From: M2408 sp040386975
GTDB taxonomy: Bacteria; Bacteroidota; Bacteroidia; Flavobacteriales_D; Crocinitomicaceae
NCBI GenBank assembly: GCA_040386975.1
Contig: JAZKEO010000002.1
Location: 184,235-248,234, forward strand
Length of the DNA: 64,000 bases
Reading direction: 5' to 3'
The position numbers were made by a program, and so were the translations under genes. Every line of letters begins with the position of its first letter. The stretch's first letter is position 1. The notes under the pieces were generated by a model that had not been told where the DNA came from, ran no database searches, and saw only the letters and a list, made by a program, of their open reading frames with translations. Of the stretch, positions 44,972 through 54,494 are shown one piece after another.

Positions 44972-46504
44972 TTATTTTCTCAACTCCAATTCAAAAGTAA
45001 AGTCAACGATATCCCCAATTTTTGGATCAGAAACCATCTCGTGTTTTGAACGATCTAAAGAAGATTTCCCAACGATAATAGCAAATTCACCTTTTGCATC
45101 TTTTCCTGAATCGATGAGTTTTAATTCAATATCCATTTTTTGTTTGACACCTTTCATCTCAAAATCTCCAGACAAAATGTACTTGTCGCCATCTTCTTTG
45201 ATGCTTTTGTTTTTGAAAGTGATTTTCGGAAATTTAGCCGTATTAAAATATTCTTCACCCATCAAACCTTCATCTCTGTATTCGTTAAAAGTTGAAAATC
45301 CTGCCATCGGAGCGATTCCACTTAAAATTGATAAATCATTGTTGATGTCAAATGTCCCTTCAACCGATTTGAAACTTCCTTCGGTACGAGCATCTTCAGA
45401 GCCCAATTTAAAATCAATTTTTGAATTTTCTTTCGAAATTGTCCACATTCCATTAATTTCAGATAAACTTTTCCCATCTAAATCGAATGGAGTTTTGCTT
45501 TTATCTGTACTCAACATTTTAATTTTATCATTCTTTTTTACTTCCATTTTTTGAGGTTGAAGCATCGGAATAGCAAACAAGATTATAGCAAAAGCTACTG
45601 AAACTAAAGAAAATAGTTGCGTTTTATTTTTTTGTTTATCCGTTAAAAGCAAAGCTATAATGATTCCAGTAAATGCGCTCAAACCTCCAGCATGCTGTTT
45701 AACGATTTCAACAAAAGTAAATCCAGCAATCAAAGCAAGTGGAATGATAAAGTGAATCGCTGATTTCACAAATGAATTTTCAGCTGAATTTTTATATTCT
45801 CTCATCCACAAACCAATTCCAGCTCCTAAAAACAAACCTAAAAGTGTACTTTGGTGTAAAAATGAAGACATTTCAATCTCACTATCGTGAACAAGGAATA
45901 ACAACAAACTCAAAATCATCAAAGGAAAAGAGAAATTTGTCTTGTTTTCACTGATTTTATTCAAGTACATTTCTGAAACAAAATAAGTTGTTACCGTTAG
46001 AAAAATCCCAAAACTACTTCCAAAAAATAAACCTCCAAAAATCAAGAAAGCAATACTCATCAAATGCAAAGAGTTTGTGAAATCTTCTGTTTTAAAGAAT
46101 TTACTTAGGAATTTCCCTTTAAAATGTACCAAAAATGGGAACAATGCTCCTAAAAATGGTAAAATCAACACATTCTGAAAATCGAAAATCAATGGATAAG
46201 CTTGAAATTCAATTTTTGCATTGCTGAAGATTAAAAACACAAAAACAGAAAGAATTCCAACTAATCCCATCATTTTGTGATGAACAAATTTATTTAAAAC
46301 TAAATGTACAGAAACAAAAGGAATCAAAAGTCCCATCAAACGCAAACCATCTTCTTGATTTTTAAATCCTTGAAGTGAAAATACTGCGATTAATACAAAA
46401 AGAAGGTAGTTGAAAATACTGTAATACTTGTCGTTAGCTCTCAAGTTCACAAGAAATGAGCTTAATCCTAAAACGATGAAACTCAGAATAAATAATTTTT
46501 CCAT
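44972..46504 (-). CDS. Multi-helix membrane protein fused to a C-terminal YceI domain
   Basis: 510 residues from the ATG at 46504 (a longer frame to 46609 begins in non-conserved sequence). Residues 1-320 form about ten membrane helices, partly resembling NADH-quinone-oxidoreductase-like membrane subunits in composition. Residues 355-510 are a YceI lipocalin-like domain: MWTISKENSKIDFKLG, GSFKSVEGTFDI, KFPKITFKNKSIK and SGDFEMKGVKQKMDIELKL. YceI proteins bind isoprenoid-type lipids in the periplasm and normally have a signal peptide, so this fusion would tether the domain. Function unknown. Confidence 0.75.
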   Translation of the reverse strand: MEKLFILSFIVLGLSSFLVNLRANDKYYSIFNYLLFVLIAVFSLQGFKNQEDGLRLMGLLIPFVSVHLVLNKFVHHKMMGLVGILSVFVFLIFSNAKIEFQAYPLIFDFQNVLILPFLGALFPFLVHFKGKFLSKFFKTEDFTNSLHLMSIAFLIFGGLFFGSSFGIFLTVTTYFVSEMYLNKISENKTNFSFPLMILSLLLFLVHDSEIEMSSFLHQSTLLGLFLGAGIGLWMREYKNSAENSFVKSAIHFIIPLALIAGFTFVEIVKQHAGGLSAFTGIIIALLLTDKQKNKTQLFSLVSVAFAIILFAIPMLQPQKMEVKKNDKIKMLSTDKSKTPFDLDGKSLSEINGMWTISKENSKIDFKLGSEDARTEGSFKSVEGTFDINNDLSILSGIAPMAGFSTFNEYRDEGLMGEEYFNTAKFPKITFKNKSIKEDGDKYILSGDFEMKGVKQKMDIELKLIDSGKDAKGEFAIIVGKSSLDRSKHEMVSDPKIGDIVDFTFELELRK

Positions 46505-46587
46505 AATAGTGTGTTTTAAAATAGTTGTTTTTGTAAAGTAAGTGAAAATTATTTGAATTGTTGTAATTTGTGAAGAGAAATTATTTT

Positions 46588-46695
46588 CCACCTTTTCCCA
46601 TTGCCGCAAAAGGTGGAGCCAAAAGGTCTAGGCTTGTACTAGTTTCCTTGTAAATTATATACTGTTCTTTTCTTTTTTCCGAAAAAGAAAAGAAC
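46588..46695. repeat. Two perfect hairpins downstream of rmuC
   Basis: CCACCTTTT (46588-46596) pairs with AAAAGGTGG (46608-46616), and GTTCTTTTCTTTTT (46664-46677) pairs perfectly over 14 bases with AAAAAGAAAAGAAC (46682-46695) around the loop TCCG. They may end rmuC transcription. The rest of the 417-base gap (46505-46921) holds no gene I can support. Confidence 0.6.
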
Positions 46696-46921
46696 CAAAA
46701 GAAAACTCGTCGCTGTTTATTCTTACATTCGTTCCAATCCTGAAAAACGACCATTTCGGCGAGCTTTCAGCTTCCTCATGGTTCCCGTCTTTCAGTTCTT
46801 TTCACTCTTTTCATAATAAAAGGCGACTTTCGAAAATCGTGAAAACATACAATTAATTTATCAATAATGATTCAATTAGATTTTTGTAAAAACACTTTCC
46901 ATTCCTATGCGGTATTTAGAT

Positions 46922-48187
46922 TTACGATTCATCATTTTGTAAATACTTTGAATCCAATTGCTTTTTGGCTTTTGCACCCATTTTAACCAATTTTTCTGTT
47001 GAAGTAATTAAATTTCCAGGACCGGTGGACAATTTTTTCATTGCTTCATCGTAAGCCAAACTTGCGTCCTTTTGTTTTTTGCCAATGTTTTCAATATCCC
47101 CGATAAAACCAACAAATTTATCATATAATTTTCCTGCTTGGTCAGAAATATCAAGCGCGTGACGATTTTGTCGCTCTTGTTTCCAGATACTTTCAACAGT
47201 TTTTAAAGTCGCCAAAAGTGTCGAAGGAGTTACCAAAACAATTTTCTTTTCCCAAGCAAATTGATACAAACTTGGCTCTTCTTTCATCGCCCAAGCAAAG
47301 GAAGATTCAAGCGGAATAAACATCAGCACAAATTCAGGTGTATCTAAACCTTTTAAATGAATGTAATTTTTCTCACTTAATTGTTTTATATGTGTTTTGA
47401 TAGACAAAATATGAGCTGACATTTGAACTTTTTGTTCACTTTCATTATCCGCATTGATCGAACGCTCAAAAGCAACAAGCGAAACTTTTGAATCGATTAT
47501 AATGTGTTTGTTTTCAGGTAAATTGATGATTACATCTGGACGTTGATTTCTGTCTTGATCGTCTTTGAAATTGCTTTGTGTTTCGTATTCACGCCCTTTT
47601 TCCAAACCGCTCATTTCTAAAATTCTCTCCAAGGCTAATTCGCCCCAATCTCCTTGTGTTTTTTGATTTCCACGTAAAGCATCAGCTAAATTTTGTGCTG
47701 TATTGTTCATTTTGGAATGTTGCTCAGTCAAATTTCTGATAATCGATTCCATGTTGATGTAACGCTCGGATTCTTTTTCATTTTTGTTTTTGACCTCTTT
47801 TTCAAAAGCTTCCAATTTCTCTTTGAAAGGCAATAAAAATTGACTTAATTGTGTTTGATTTTCAGTTCTAAGACTTTGATTTCCTCTCAAAATCATTTCT
47901 TTACCAATAATTTCTAATTGTTCTTTTAATGTTTTTTCTGCGTTTGAACGCGAGTTTTTCTCCTCTTCCAATTGACTTTTAAGAAAAGTTACTTGCGTTT
48001 CAGAAATGATACTTTTCTTTTTTTCATCGTCAAAAGCTGTTTTCAAAAATTGATTTTCTGAATTTAGATTAGCAAGTTGATTTTCTTTTTCAAGAACAGC
48101 TTTAGTAAGTTCTTTGTGTTTGAGAAAATAAAAAAGGGCGAAGGCAAGTGCTAAAAAAGCGATGATTCCAAAAACAATGATTTCCAT
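46922..48187 (-). CDS. rmuC: DNA recombination protein RmuC
   Basis: 421 residues. One N-terminal membrane anchor (VFGIIAFLALAFALFYFL), a long coiled coil to about residue 170, then the RmuC nuclease-like domain with QGDWGELALERILE, NQRPDVIINLP and HIIIDSKVSL, which carry the D...DxK residues of the PD-(D/E)XK fold. It limits inversions and possibly foreign DNA. The promoter element is four bases before the ATG. Confidence 0.92.
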   Translation of the reverse strand: MEIIVFGIIAFLALAFALFYFLKHKELTKAVLEKENQLANLNSENQFLKTAFDDEKKKSIISETQVTFLKSQLEEEKNSRSNAEKTLKEQLEIIGKEMILRGNQSLRTENQTQLSQFLLPFKEKLEAFEKEVKNKNEKESERYINMESIIRNLTEQHSKMNNTAQNLADALRGNQKTQGDWGELALERILEMSGLEKGREYETQSNFKDDQDRNQRPDVIINLPENKHIIIDSKVSLVAFERSINADNESEQKVQMSAHILSIKTHIKQLSEKNYIHLKGLDTPEFVLMFIPLESSFAWAMKEEPSLYQFAWEKKIVLVTPSTLLATLKTVESIWKQERQNRHALDISDQAGKLYDKFVGFIGDIENIGKKQKDASLAYDEAMKKLSTGPGNLITSTEKLVKMGAKAKKQLDSKYLQNDES

Positions 48188-48191
48188 AAAT

Positions 48192-48199
48192 CAAAGATA
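48192..48199 (-). promoter_or_regulatory. rmuC promoter element, four bases before the start codon
   Basis: TATCTTTG on the minus strand, full TAnnTTTG match, with four bases between its last G and the ATG at 48187. Confidence 0.6.
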
Positions 48200-48218
48200 G
48201 AGAAAAATTCCTTTTTCA

Positions 48219-48704
48219 TCACTTTATTTTATTAATTATCCATTCACCTGAACCGAATTTGCAAACTGGATACGAATTAATTTTCATACTTACATTTTTC
48301 TTCTTTGCATTAAAAAACCCACGCTTACTAAAAAATGCTGTTTCTCCTTGTTCGCATGGCAAATTTGATTTTTCGTCCTCAAATCCTGGATTTGTTTCTT
48401 TTAATAAAACTCCATAAATATACACAAAGGATCCATTATCAGGTTTAACAAAAAATTCCATAACCAAACCCATATCAACATCCGAATAATCATAATTTTT
48501 TATTCGCAATTCTCCCGAACCATCTTCAAAAAATGTTATAGTCCCAAAGGGATTTGATTCATTATAAATATCTCCTTGATCATCAGAAACACCTACTATT
48601 TCCCATTTACCGATCCATTTTTTTAATTTCTTTTCCTGTAATGTTTTATTGCACGAAAAAAACAAAATTGGAAAAACTAAAATTATAAAGTGTATTTTTT
48701 TCAT
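48219..48704 (-). CDS. Predicted lipoprotein (lipocalin-like size)
   Basis: 161 residues. The signal MKKIHFIILVFPILFFSC ends in the lipobox LFFSC. The mature part begins KKWIGKWEIVGVSDDQGD, with the G-x-W and a beta-rich pattern often seen in lipocalin-like lipoproteins of Bacteroidota (not proven). Two cysteines occur near residues 119 and 149. Start at the ATG at 48704, which shares ATGA with the upstream gene's stop; the frame to 48716 is less likely. Confidence 0.6.
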   Translation of the reverse strand: MKKIHFIILVFPILFFSCNKTLQEKKLKKWIGKWEIVGVSDDQGDIYNESNPFGTITFFEDGSGELRIKNYDYSDVDMGLVMEFFVKPDNGSFVYIYGVLLKETNPGFEDEKSNLPCEQGETAFFSKRGFFNAKKKNVSMKINSYPVCKFGSGEWIINKIK

Positions 48705-49177
48705 TTTCTTGAACATTCGAAATAAAAATTAAATTCATATTGACCTATATAATAAGGACTTAGCTCTCTTTGAACATACATGTTTAACTTGTCTTTCGAC
48801 AAATAAGATATGATATATTGACATGTTACCCCAACTCCATCTGGCTCTGTGTACATTTGAGTTGATGTGAAATAAAGTGGTAATTCGAAAGGACCGTAGA
48901 AATAATTATAAAATGGTGATAATTTAACTTCTCCATCGAATTTTAAAGCACAATCGTCATCTTCGTTATCTTCTCCCAAAAAAGTAAAGTCTCCAACATC
49001 AAAAAACTCCTCTTGACCTTCTACTTTATCACTTGAATATAAAATTCTTGTAACAACCATGCGATCTACATGCCAAACATTTCCTTTTTTTGTAACATCT
49101 GCCCAAGTTCTCCCAGATTCTCCTTTCATACAAGAACTTAAAGAGACGAATAAAATGAGGTAAATTAAATATTTCAT
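48701..49177 (-). CDS. Predicted lipoprotein of unknown function
   Basis: 158 residues from the ATG at 49177. The signal MKYLIYLILFVSLSSCMK has the lipobox LSSC. The mature protein is acidic, aromatic-rich and beta-like (CALKFDGEVKLSPFYNYFYG). Coupled by ATGA to the lipoprotein gene downstream, so the two form an operon and may work together. A longer frame to 49222 lacks a sensible signal peptide. No family recognised. Confidence 0.6.
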   Translation of the reverse strand: MKYLIYLILFVSLSSCMKGESGRTWADVTKKGNVWHVDRMVVTRILYSSDKVEGQEEFFDVGDFTFLGEDNEDDDCALKFDGEVKLSPFYNYFYGPFELPLYFTSTQMYTEPDGVGVTCQYIISYLSKDKLNMYVQRELSPYYIGQYEFNFYFECSRK

Positions 49178-49251
49178 AATTATGTTTATTTCTAAAATTA
49201 ATCTTGACTTTCGTAAACCCAATCACATTTGTAAAATGATTTCATGAACAA

Positions 49252-51240
49252 TTATTCATCTTTCCAGACCCTAATCGTAAAATTTTCAGAAATTGTCAAT
49301 AATTGATCTGGTCTATCTGAAAAGTAATATAAAGCATATTTGGTGTTTACATCATTTGAATAGGCGATTAAAAAAACTTTTGCTTCAATACCGTCAAAAG
49401 TTTTATAATCGCTGGCAATAATATAATAGTGTTTTGGATTTATACTTCTATCTCTGTAATAAATGTACAAATCATCACCACTTATTACATAATTTTCATA
49501 GTCTAATGATGTGAATTTTTCTGTCGAGTAAAAAGATCCGAGATTATGAATATACTCTGTCACTTCAGTATAAACCTGATATGAAGTATAAATTTTTGTA
49601 AATGATTCTCTGACCTTCTTTTTAAGATCCATATCAGCATATTCAAGTAAAGCATTTCCTTTTTCGGATTTTAATTTGGCTCTTTCAGGTTTCTTTTCAA
49701 TTGGTTTTTCTGTATTTTTATTTTTAGAATCAATGTTATTACTTGCAATATTTTTCGCTTTATTAGTTACCTTTAAGGTATCGATTTCGGATAAAAAATA
49801 TTTTTTAATTGTATCTAAACTTACTAATTCATCTATTACTTTTATTTTTAAGTTTTGATATTCTAAATAGGAATTAGAATCAAATTTTAAAAATAAATTT
49901 TGATCGTCAATAGATGTTAATTGTCTGTAAAAACCTCCCAACAATTCAGGAAAATTTATATTGGCATTGACATCGGACTTTAAATGTTTAAAATCGGTGT
50001 CATATTTTTTCTTAAAATCCAACAAATCATTTTTAGCCTTAAAATAAGCCTCATTTGATTGAATTTTCAATTTTGAAAGCTTTTCTTCTCTTAGTTTTAT
50101 TGCTTTTAATCGCTCTTCTTCTCTTTGTTTTTTTAATTTTTCCTCTTCCTTCATTTTCTGAGTAATAGGATAAACCCCAATAAGTAAGGTCGTTAAATCT
50201 TCAGATACATTTAGGCTTGTAATTAGTTTTTCTTGTCTGTGAATCGTATCGATTTTATCAGTAAGTGCGTTCCAACGTAAAATGATTGATTCCTGTTCTG
50301 AAATTATTTTTTTGTCGATTGTATCATTTTTGTTTTCAATCACATTCCATTTTACATTGACTTTTTGAACATAATCAGTTGATTTGACAAAATATAAAAA
50401 ACTACAACTATCATTTTCAAATTTAAGTGATGTAGTAAAATCTGAAACTAAAAAATGTGATTTAAAAATAGAATTATCTTTCAAATTAATTTGCATTACA
50501 TTTTCAGATAAATTTTTATTCCCATAAAACACTTTATTAGCACTTGGAAAAACGCTTAAAAAATTTGAATTTGTATAATCATCTTTTGTACTAATATTAA
50601 TTTGTAGAGTTTTTTCTTCAAAACTTGGAAAACTCAATTTGTTAATATCCAGCATTTTTGAATAATCTGATAAGATTAAACTATAAATATTAGCATCTTT
50701 ATCTACAAAAATCTGATTTGAACCATACAAACTAATTTTTTTGATCTTTTTCATCTTTTTACTATCAATGACAAAAATATCATTTTGGCTGACCCCCTCC
50801 TTGTTAGACTTATCCATCAAGCAAACAAAAAATATCAAATTTTGTTTTGGATTATAAAAATAACGACTATTGTATTTATAGATTTTATCAATATCAACAA
50901 GAGAAATTTCTCCAACTTCATTTGTTTGTAGGTTTATTTTTGTGAGAACCTGTTTTCCATCAATATTTGATATTTTAAATTTAGAATCCCCAATAATTTC
51001 TTCCTCATAACGAAATGAAGTACTATTAAATTTTACTGGTTTTTCATTTGGTGATACTTCATAGCATTTAGATTCCTCATTTGTGTAAGCATAATAATTT
51101 TCATTTTTTTTGATCATCTTAGTAATCTGAAGTTCATTATTATTCTTAAATTCTTCAAACATATCTGAACTCCAAAACTCTAATTTTAAATCCTGAGAAA
51201 AAACAGAACTGAAAGCAAAAAGAGAAAAGAGAAATTTCAT
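49252..51240 (-). CDS. Large secreted protein with a central coiled coil, unknown function
   Basis: 662 residues. A short signal-like N-terminus (MKFLFSLFAFSSVFSQ) is followed by a beta-rich region of about 350 residues that could be a propeller. A charged coiled coil lies around residues 360-410 (EEEKLKKQREEERLKAIKLR), then a second folded part with SFTKIYTSYQVYTEV. AT-rich. No catalytic motif seen. It sits with the lipoprotein pair and an outer-membrane-like gene on the same strand and may be part of one cell-surface set. Confidence 0.55.
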   Translation of the reverse strand: MKFLFSLFAFSSVFSQDLKLEFWSSDMFEEFKNNNELQITKMIKKNENYYAYTNEESKCYEVSPNEKPVKFNSTSFRYEEEIIGDSKFKISNIDGKQVLTKINLQTNEVGEISLVDIDKIYKYNSRYFYNPKQNLIFFVCLMDKSNKEGVSQNDIFVIDSKKMKKIKKISLYGSNQIFVDKDANIYSLILSDYSKMLDINKLSFPSFEEKTLQINISTKDDYTNSNFLSVFPSANKVFYGNKNLSENVMQINLKDNSIFKSHFLVSDFTTSLKFENDSCSFLYFVKSTDYVQKVNVKWNVIENKNDTIDKKIISEQESIILRWNALTDKIDTIHRQEKLITSLNVSEDLTTLLIGVYPITQKMKEEEKLKKQREEERLKAIKLREEKLSKLKIQSNEAYFKAKNDLLDFKKKYDTDFKHLKSDVNANINFPELLGGFYRQLTSIDDQNLFLKFDSNSYLEYQNLKIKVIDELVSLDTIKKYFLSEIDTLKVTNKAKNIASNNIDSKNKNTEKPIEKKPERAKLKSEKGNALLEYADMDLKKKVRESFTKIYTSYQVYTEVTEYIHNLGSFYSTEKFTSLDYENYVISGDDLYIYYRDRSINPKHYYIIASDYKTFDGIEAKVFLIAYSNDVNTKYALYYFSDRPDQLLTISENFTIRVWKDE

Positions 51241-51286
51241 ATTAGATTAATTTTAGTAACAAAGAAAATAAAATAATTTCATTTTT

Positions 51287-51994
51287 TCAAATTATAACAG
51301 TTATTCCAAATTGCACATATTTGAATTTATAAGTATCGCGTTCTTTTTGACGATAATTATCAAGACCAGTGCTAAGAGTTAATCCAGCTGGACCAAGGAT
51401 CTGATAAGTTGCTTTCAAATCAATGGCAGAATTAAATGCTTGATCACTTTTTCTAAATGCCGGACTTAAAGTAACTTTTGTGAAAAGATCTAGTTTGTCA
51501 GCAACATTGGTAATTATTCCAATTTCTGGACCAAATAAAACATAAGCTCTATCTAAAGAATCTGTATCAAAACCTTTTGCCCCCATGCGGATTCCCATTC
51601 CAATTTTAGTTGAACTTCCAGCAATACTAATTGGTCGCTTGTTATTAAAAACCATCCCACCATTAAAATCAAAAAAACCTCCATTAAATCCATTGGTGAC
51701 ATTTACCGCATCTATATTGTCGCCATTTTTTGCTTCATCACTTGTAAGAGCAAAAATTGAATTCACTAAAAAAGAAGCATCAAATCCTCCCCAAAAACCA
51801 AATTCTGGCGAATAAAAATCTAATTCAAACATCAAGTGATTTGTTTTAGTAAGTTTATATGGTTCTGTTCCATCTTTTGGAAATAATTTTCCATTTCCAA
51901 TTTGAAATAAACTCAAATTCCAAATTTGTTCCTTTAATTGTGCTTGTATAAAACTTACACAAAAAATACTGAAAATAATTGCTACTTTTTTCAT
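51287..51994 (-). CDS. Predicted outer-membrane beta-barrel protein
   Basis: 235 residues. Signal peptide (MKKVAIIFSIFCVSFIQAQ) and alternating strands (FELDFYSPEFGFWGGFDASF, then KYVQFGITVII at the end) as in small outer-membrane barrels. No family recognised. It lies 105 bases after the histidine-kinase gene and on the same strand, so it could be a target of that system, but no operator is visible. Confidence 0.55.
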   Translation of the reverse strand: MKKVAIIFSIFCVSFIQAQLKEQIWNLSLFQIGNGKLFPKDGTEPYKLTKTNHLMFELDFYSPEFGFWGGFDASFLVNSIFALTSDEAKNGDNIDAVNVTNGFNGGFFDFNGGMVFNNKRPISIAGSSTKIGMGIRMGAKGFDTDSLDRAYVLFGPEIGIITNVADKLDLFTKVTLSPAFRKSDQAFNSAIDLKATYQILGPAGLTLSTGLDNYRQKERDTYKFKYVQFGITVII

Positions 51995-52099
51995 GACCGT
52001 ATGATTTAAAATTATACTACAAAGTTCGTGTAATCTTAAATCGTGGTTTTACGCAATTTTACCTAAACCACTACGTAAATTTACTTAATTGTACACTAT

Positions 52100-53761
52100 T
52101 TAAAGTGGAATTCGGATAAAAACGGTTGTTCCTGAATTGGAAGTTGAATCAAAATTAATTTCCCCATGAATTAAATCAATTCTGCTATTCAAACTTGATA
52201 GACCAATTCCTTTTTTAATCGTGTTTTCATTAAATCCTGTACCGTTGTCTTCAAAAATCAAGGTAACAAAATCATCCGTTTTTTTTAACACGACTGTTAT
52301 AGCATTTGCTTTGCTGTGTTTTACAACGTTATTTACTAACTCTTGACAAATACGATATAAACTAACTTCAATTTTTTCGGAAAGACGATTTTCAAAACCA
52401 AAATGTTCAAAGTCATAAGATATTTTTTGAACAGTAAGACTTCGATGAAATAAATCTTCAATAGCAGAAATTAAACCCAATTCTTTCAAGGTAACAGGCA
52501 TCATCTGATAGGAAATATTTCTTACTTCTTGTGCCGTTTTATCTAAATTTGAAATGAAATGTGTCAGCCTTTGATTCAACTCATCTGATTCATCTTCTTT
52601 GAATTCGTTTAAATTCATTTTTAAAACGGTCAAATCTTGTACAACCCCATCGTGTAATTCTTTGGCAATACGTGTACGTTCTTTTTCTTCTCCTTCAAGC
52701 ATTTTTTCGAATCCAACTTTTTTCTGTTCTAACAAAATGAATTTAATTCGCTGCTTTTGTTTTCCCCTAAGCCATAAAATAAATAAAATTAACACAATCA
52801 AAATAAGACCAAAAAGTACATACAAAATTCTCTTTATCTTTTTTTCTCTTGCTAAGATTTTTTTCTGAGCTTGGAGTTTAAAATCTGCTTTTTCAGCTTT
52901 ATATTTATCTTGTATAGAGTAGATTTCCTCTTTACTACTTTCATTGATAAGACTATCATTATAGTTTAAATATAAAACATGGTTTTCAAGGGCCAATTTA
53001 TAATCCTTTTTCTTTTTGTGAAAAATATACTTTGAATAATAATAATCATTTAATGCTAAAATAGATTTTAATTTAGGGTAGATTGCATCACTTTTACTTA
53101 AATATAATTGAGCAGAATCTAATTGATCAAGATTTGAATAAATGTCAACTAATGAAACAAGGGAAGAAAAAAGACTTGCACTATCGGCAATTTTTTTGTG
53201 ATAATAAAGTGATTTTTTTAAATTTTTAATTCCATCCTGTGGGTTTTTATTTTCATAATTAACCAAACCAAGATTTTGATAGGCAGTTCCAACATACAAA
53301 GAATCAGGAGATTTTAGCATATAATAAACCGACTTTTCATAATTTTTAATTGCATTTGGAAAATCTAACATTTGATAATACGAAACACCAAGTGTATTAT
53401 AAGCATTTGACAAAGCATAATATTCTTCTAATTCCTTTTGAATCTTAATCGCTTTTAGAATGTAAGGAATTCCTTTCTTTTGTTGTTGTATTTCGTTGTA
53501 AACTGAAGCAATATTATTACATCCAGACGCAATACTATATTGGTTTTTAGTTTTCTCAGCATATCTTAAAGCCTTAAAAAATGATTTTTGCGCTTGTGGA
53601 AAATCACCCTTATAAAAATACTCAGCTCCCAATTTATCATAAAGCTCCATTAAATCGGTTTCACTCTTCGCATGTGCTATTTTTGCTTTTAAACTTTTTA
53701 TTTCTTGTCCATTTAGACTGAAAAAAAACAGAACACTGAGTATAAAAGCAACTAATTTCAT
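52100..53761 (-). CDS. TPR-containing sensor histidine kinase (NarL/DesK type)
   Basis: 553 residues from the ATG at 53761. Signal peptide, then about six tetratricopeptide repeats in the periplasm (residues 30-280, for example AYNTLGVSYYQMLDFPNAI), one membrane helix near 312-330, the HisKA_3 box ERTRIAKELHDGVVQDLT with phospho-acceptor H370, and an ATPase domain with N box CQELVNNVVKHSKA and G boxes EDNGTGF and KGIGLSSLNSRI. A TTG 15 bases upstream is the other possible start. Follows the response-regulator gene by 11 bases, so the pair is a two-component system. Confidence 0.9.
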   Translation of the reverse strand: MKLVAFILSVLFFFSLNGQEIKSLKAKIAHAKSETDLMELYDKLGAEYFYKGDFPQAQKSFFKALRYAEKTKNQYSIASGCNNIASVYNEIQQQKKGIPYILKAIKIQKELEEYYALSNAYNTLGVSYYQMLDFPNAIKNYEKSVYYMLKSPDSLYVGTAYQNLGLVNYENKNPQDGIKNLKKSLYYHKKIADSASLFSSLVSLVDIYSNLDQLDSAQLYLSKSDAIYPKLKSILALNDYYYSKYIFHKKKKDYKLALENHVLYLNYNDSLINESSKEEIYSIQDKYKAEKADFKLQAQKKILAREKKIKRILYVLFGLILIVLILFILWLRGKQKQRIKFILLEQKKVGFEKMLEGEEKERTRIAKELHDGVVQDLTVLKMNLNEFKEDESDELNQRLTHFISNLDKTAQEVRNISYQMMPVTLKELGLISAIEDLFHRSLTVQKISYDFEHFGFENRLSEKIEVSLYRICQELVNNVVKHSKANAITVVLKKTDDFVTLIFEDNGTGFNENTIKKGIGLSSLNSRIDLIHGEINFDSTSNSGTTVFIRIPL

Positions 53762-53772
53762 AATCGATATTT

Positions 53773-54417
53773 TCAAACCAATCTATTTTTGATTGCAACG
53801 CTGATTAATTTAGCAATAGAATTCACTTCAAACTTTTGCATGATGTTATTTTTGTGGGTTTCGATTGTTCGTGGACTTAAAAATAATTTTTCTCCGATTT
53901 CTTTCGGACTTAAACCTTCACAGAGTTGAACCAAAATTTCGTGTTCTCTTTCTGAAAGTGGCTCAATTAAATGGTAACTTGAAGAAGTTGTAGGATTTTT
54001 CAATCCTGCCATCACTTTTAAAACTTCCTTTGAATAAAAAATCTCATTTCCTTGAACAGCCAAAATTGCTTCTTTAAACTCTTGTAAACTTGAATCTTTG
54101 TTTAAATAAGCATTTGCACCTTTTTCAATGCAATCGTTTACAATTCCTTTTTCGTTTAACATGGATAACATAATACAGGGAAGTGAAGGAAAACTTTTTT
54201 TCAATTCAACAAGAGTTTTTCTTCCATCCCATTGAGGCATTTCAATGTCTAAAAAAATCAAATCTGGTTTCTGATTCAAACAAGCTTGATACAAGTCTAA
54301 TCCATTAGGAAAAATTTTAATTTCATTCACTCCATCAATTTTTTCGAGCAAACTGCTAATCCCTTGAACAACTAGTTCATGGTCATCAGCTAAATATATC
54401 GTTTCAATTAATTTCAA
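53773..54417 (-). CDS. LuxR/NarL-family response regulator
   Basis: 214 residues. Receiver domain with the acidic pocket at D11-D12, phospho-acceptor D57 in LIFLDIEMPQWDG and a conserved K in AYLNKDSS. A LuxR helix-turn-helix at the C-terminus has SEREHEILVQLCEGLSPKEI and FLSPRTIETHKNNI. Partner of the TPR kinase downstream. The start codon is TTG at 54417; it sits four bases after a full promoter element, the same spacing as in four other genes here, which supports the unusual start. Confidence 0.9.
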   Translation of the reverse strand: MKLIETIYLADDHELVVQGISSLLEKIDGVNEIKIFPNGLDLYQACLNQKPDLIFLDIEMPQWDGRKTLVELKKSFPSLPCIMLSMLNEKGIVNDCIEKGANAYLNKDSSLQEFKEAILAVQGNEIFYSKEVLKVMAGLKNPTTSSSYHLIEPLSEREHEILVQLCEGLSPKEIGEKLFLSPRTIETHKNNIMQKFEVNSIAKLISVAIKNRLV

Positions 54418-54421
54418 GTAT

Positions 54422-54429
54422 CAAAGATA
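54422..54429 (-). promoter_or_regulatory. Response-regulator promoter element, four bases before a TTG start
   Basis: TATCTTTG on the minus strand, full TAnnTTTG match. Four bases separate its last G from the TTG at 54417. Confidence 0.6.
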
Positions 54430-54494
54430 AAGAAAAAAATATACTTTAAATGAACTTTCTTTAGAATAATTTGTACTAAACTCAAAACCAAAAC

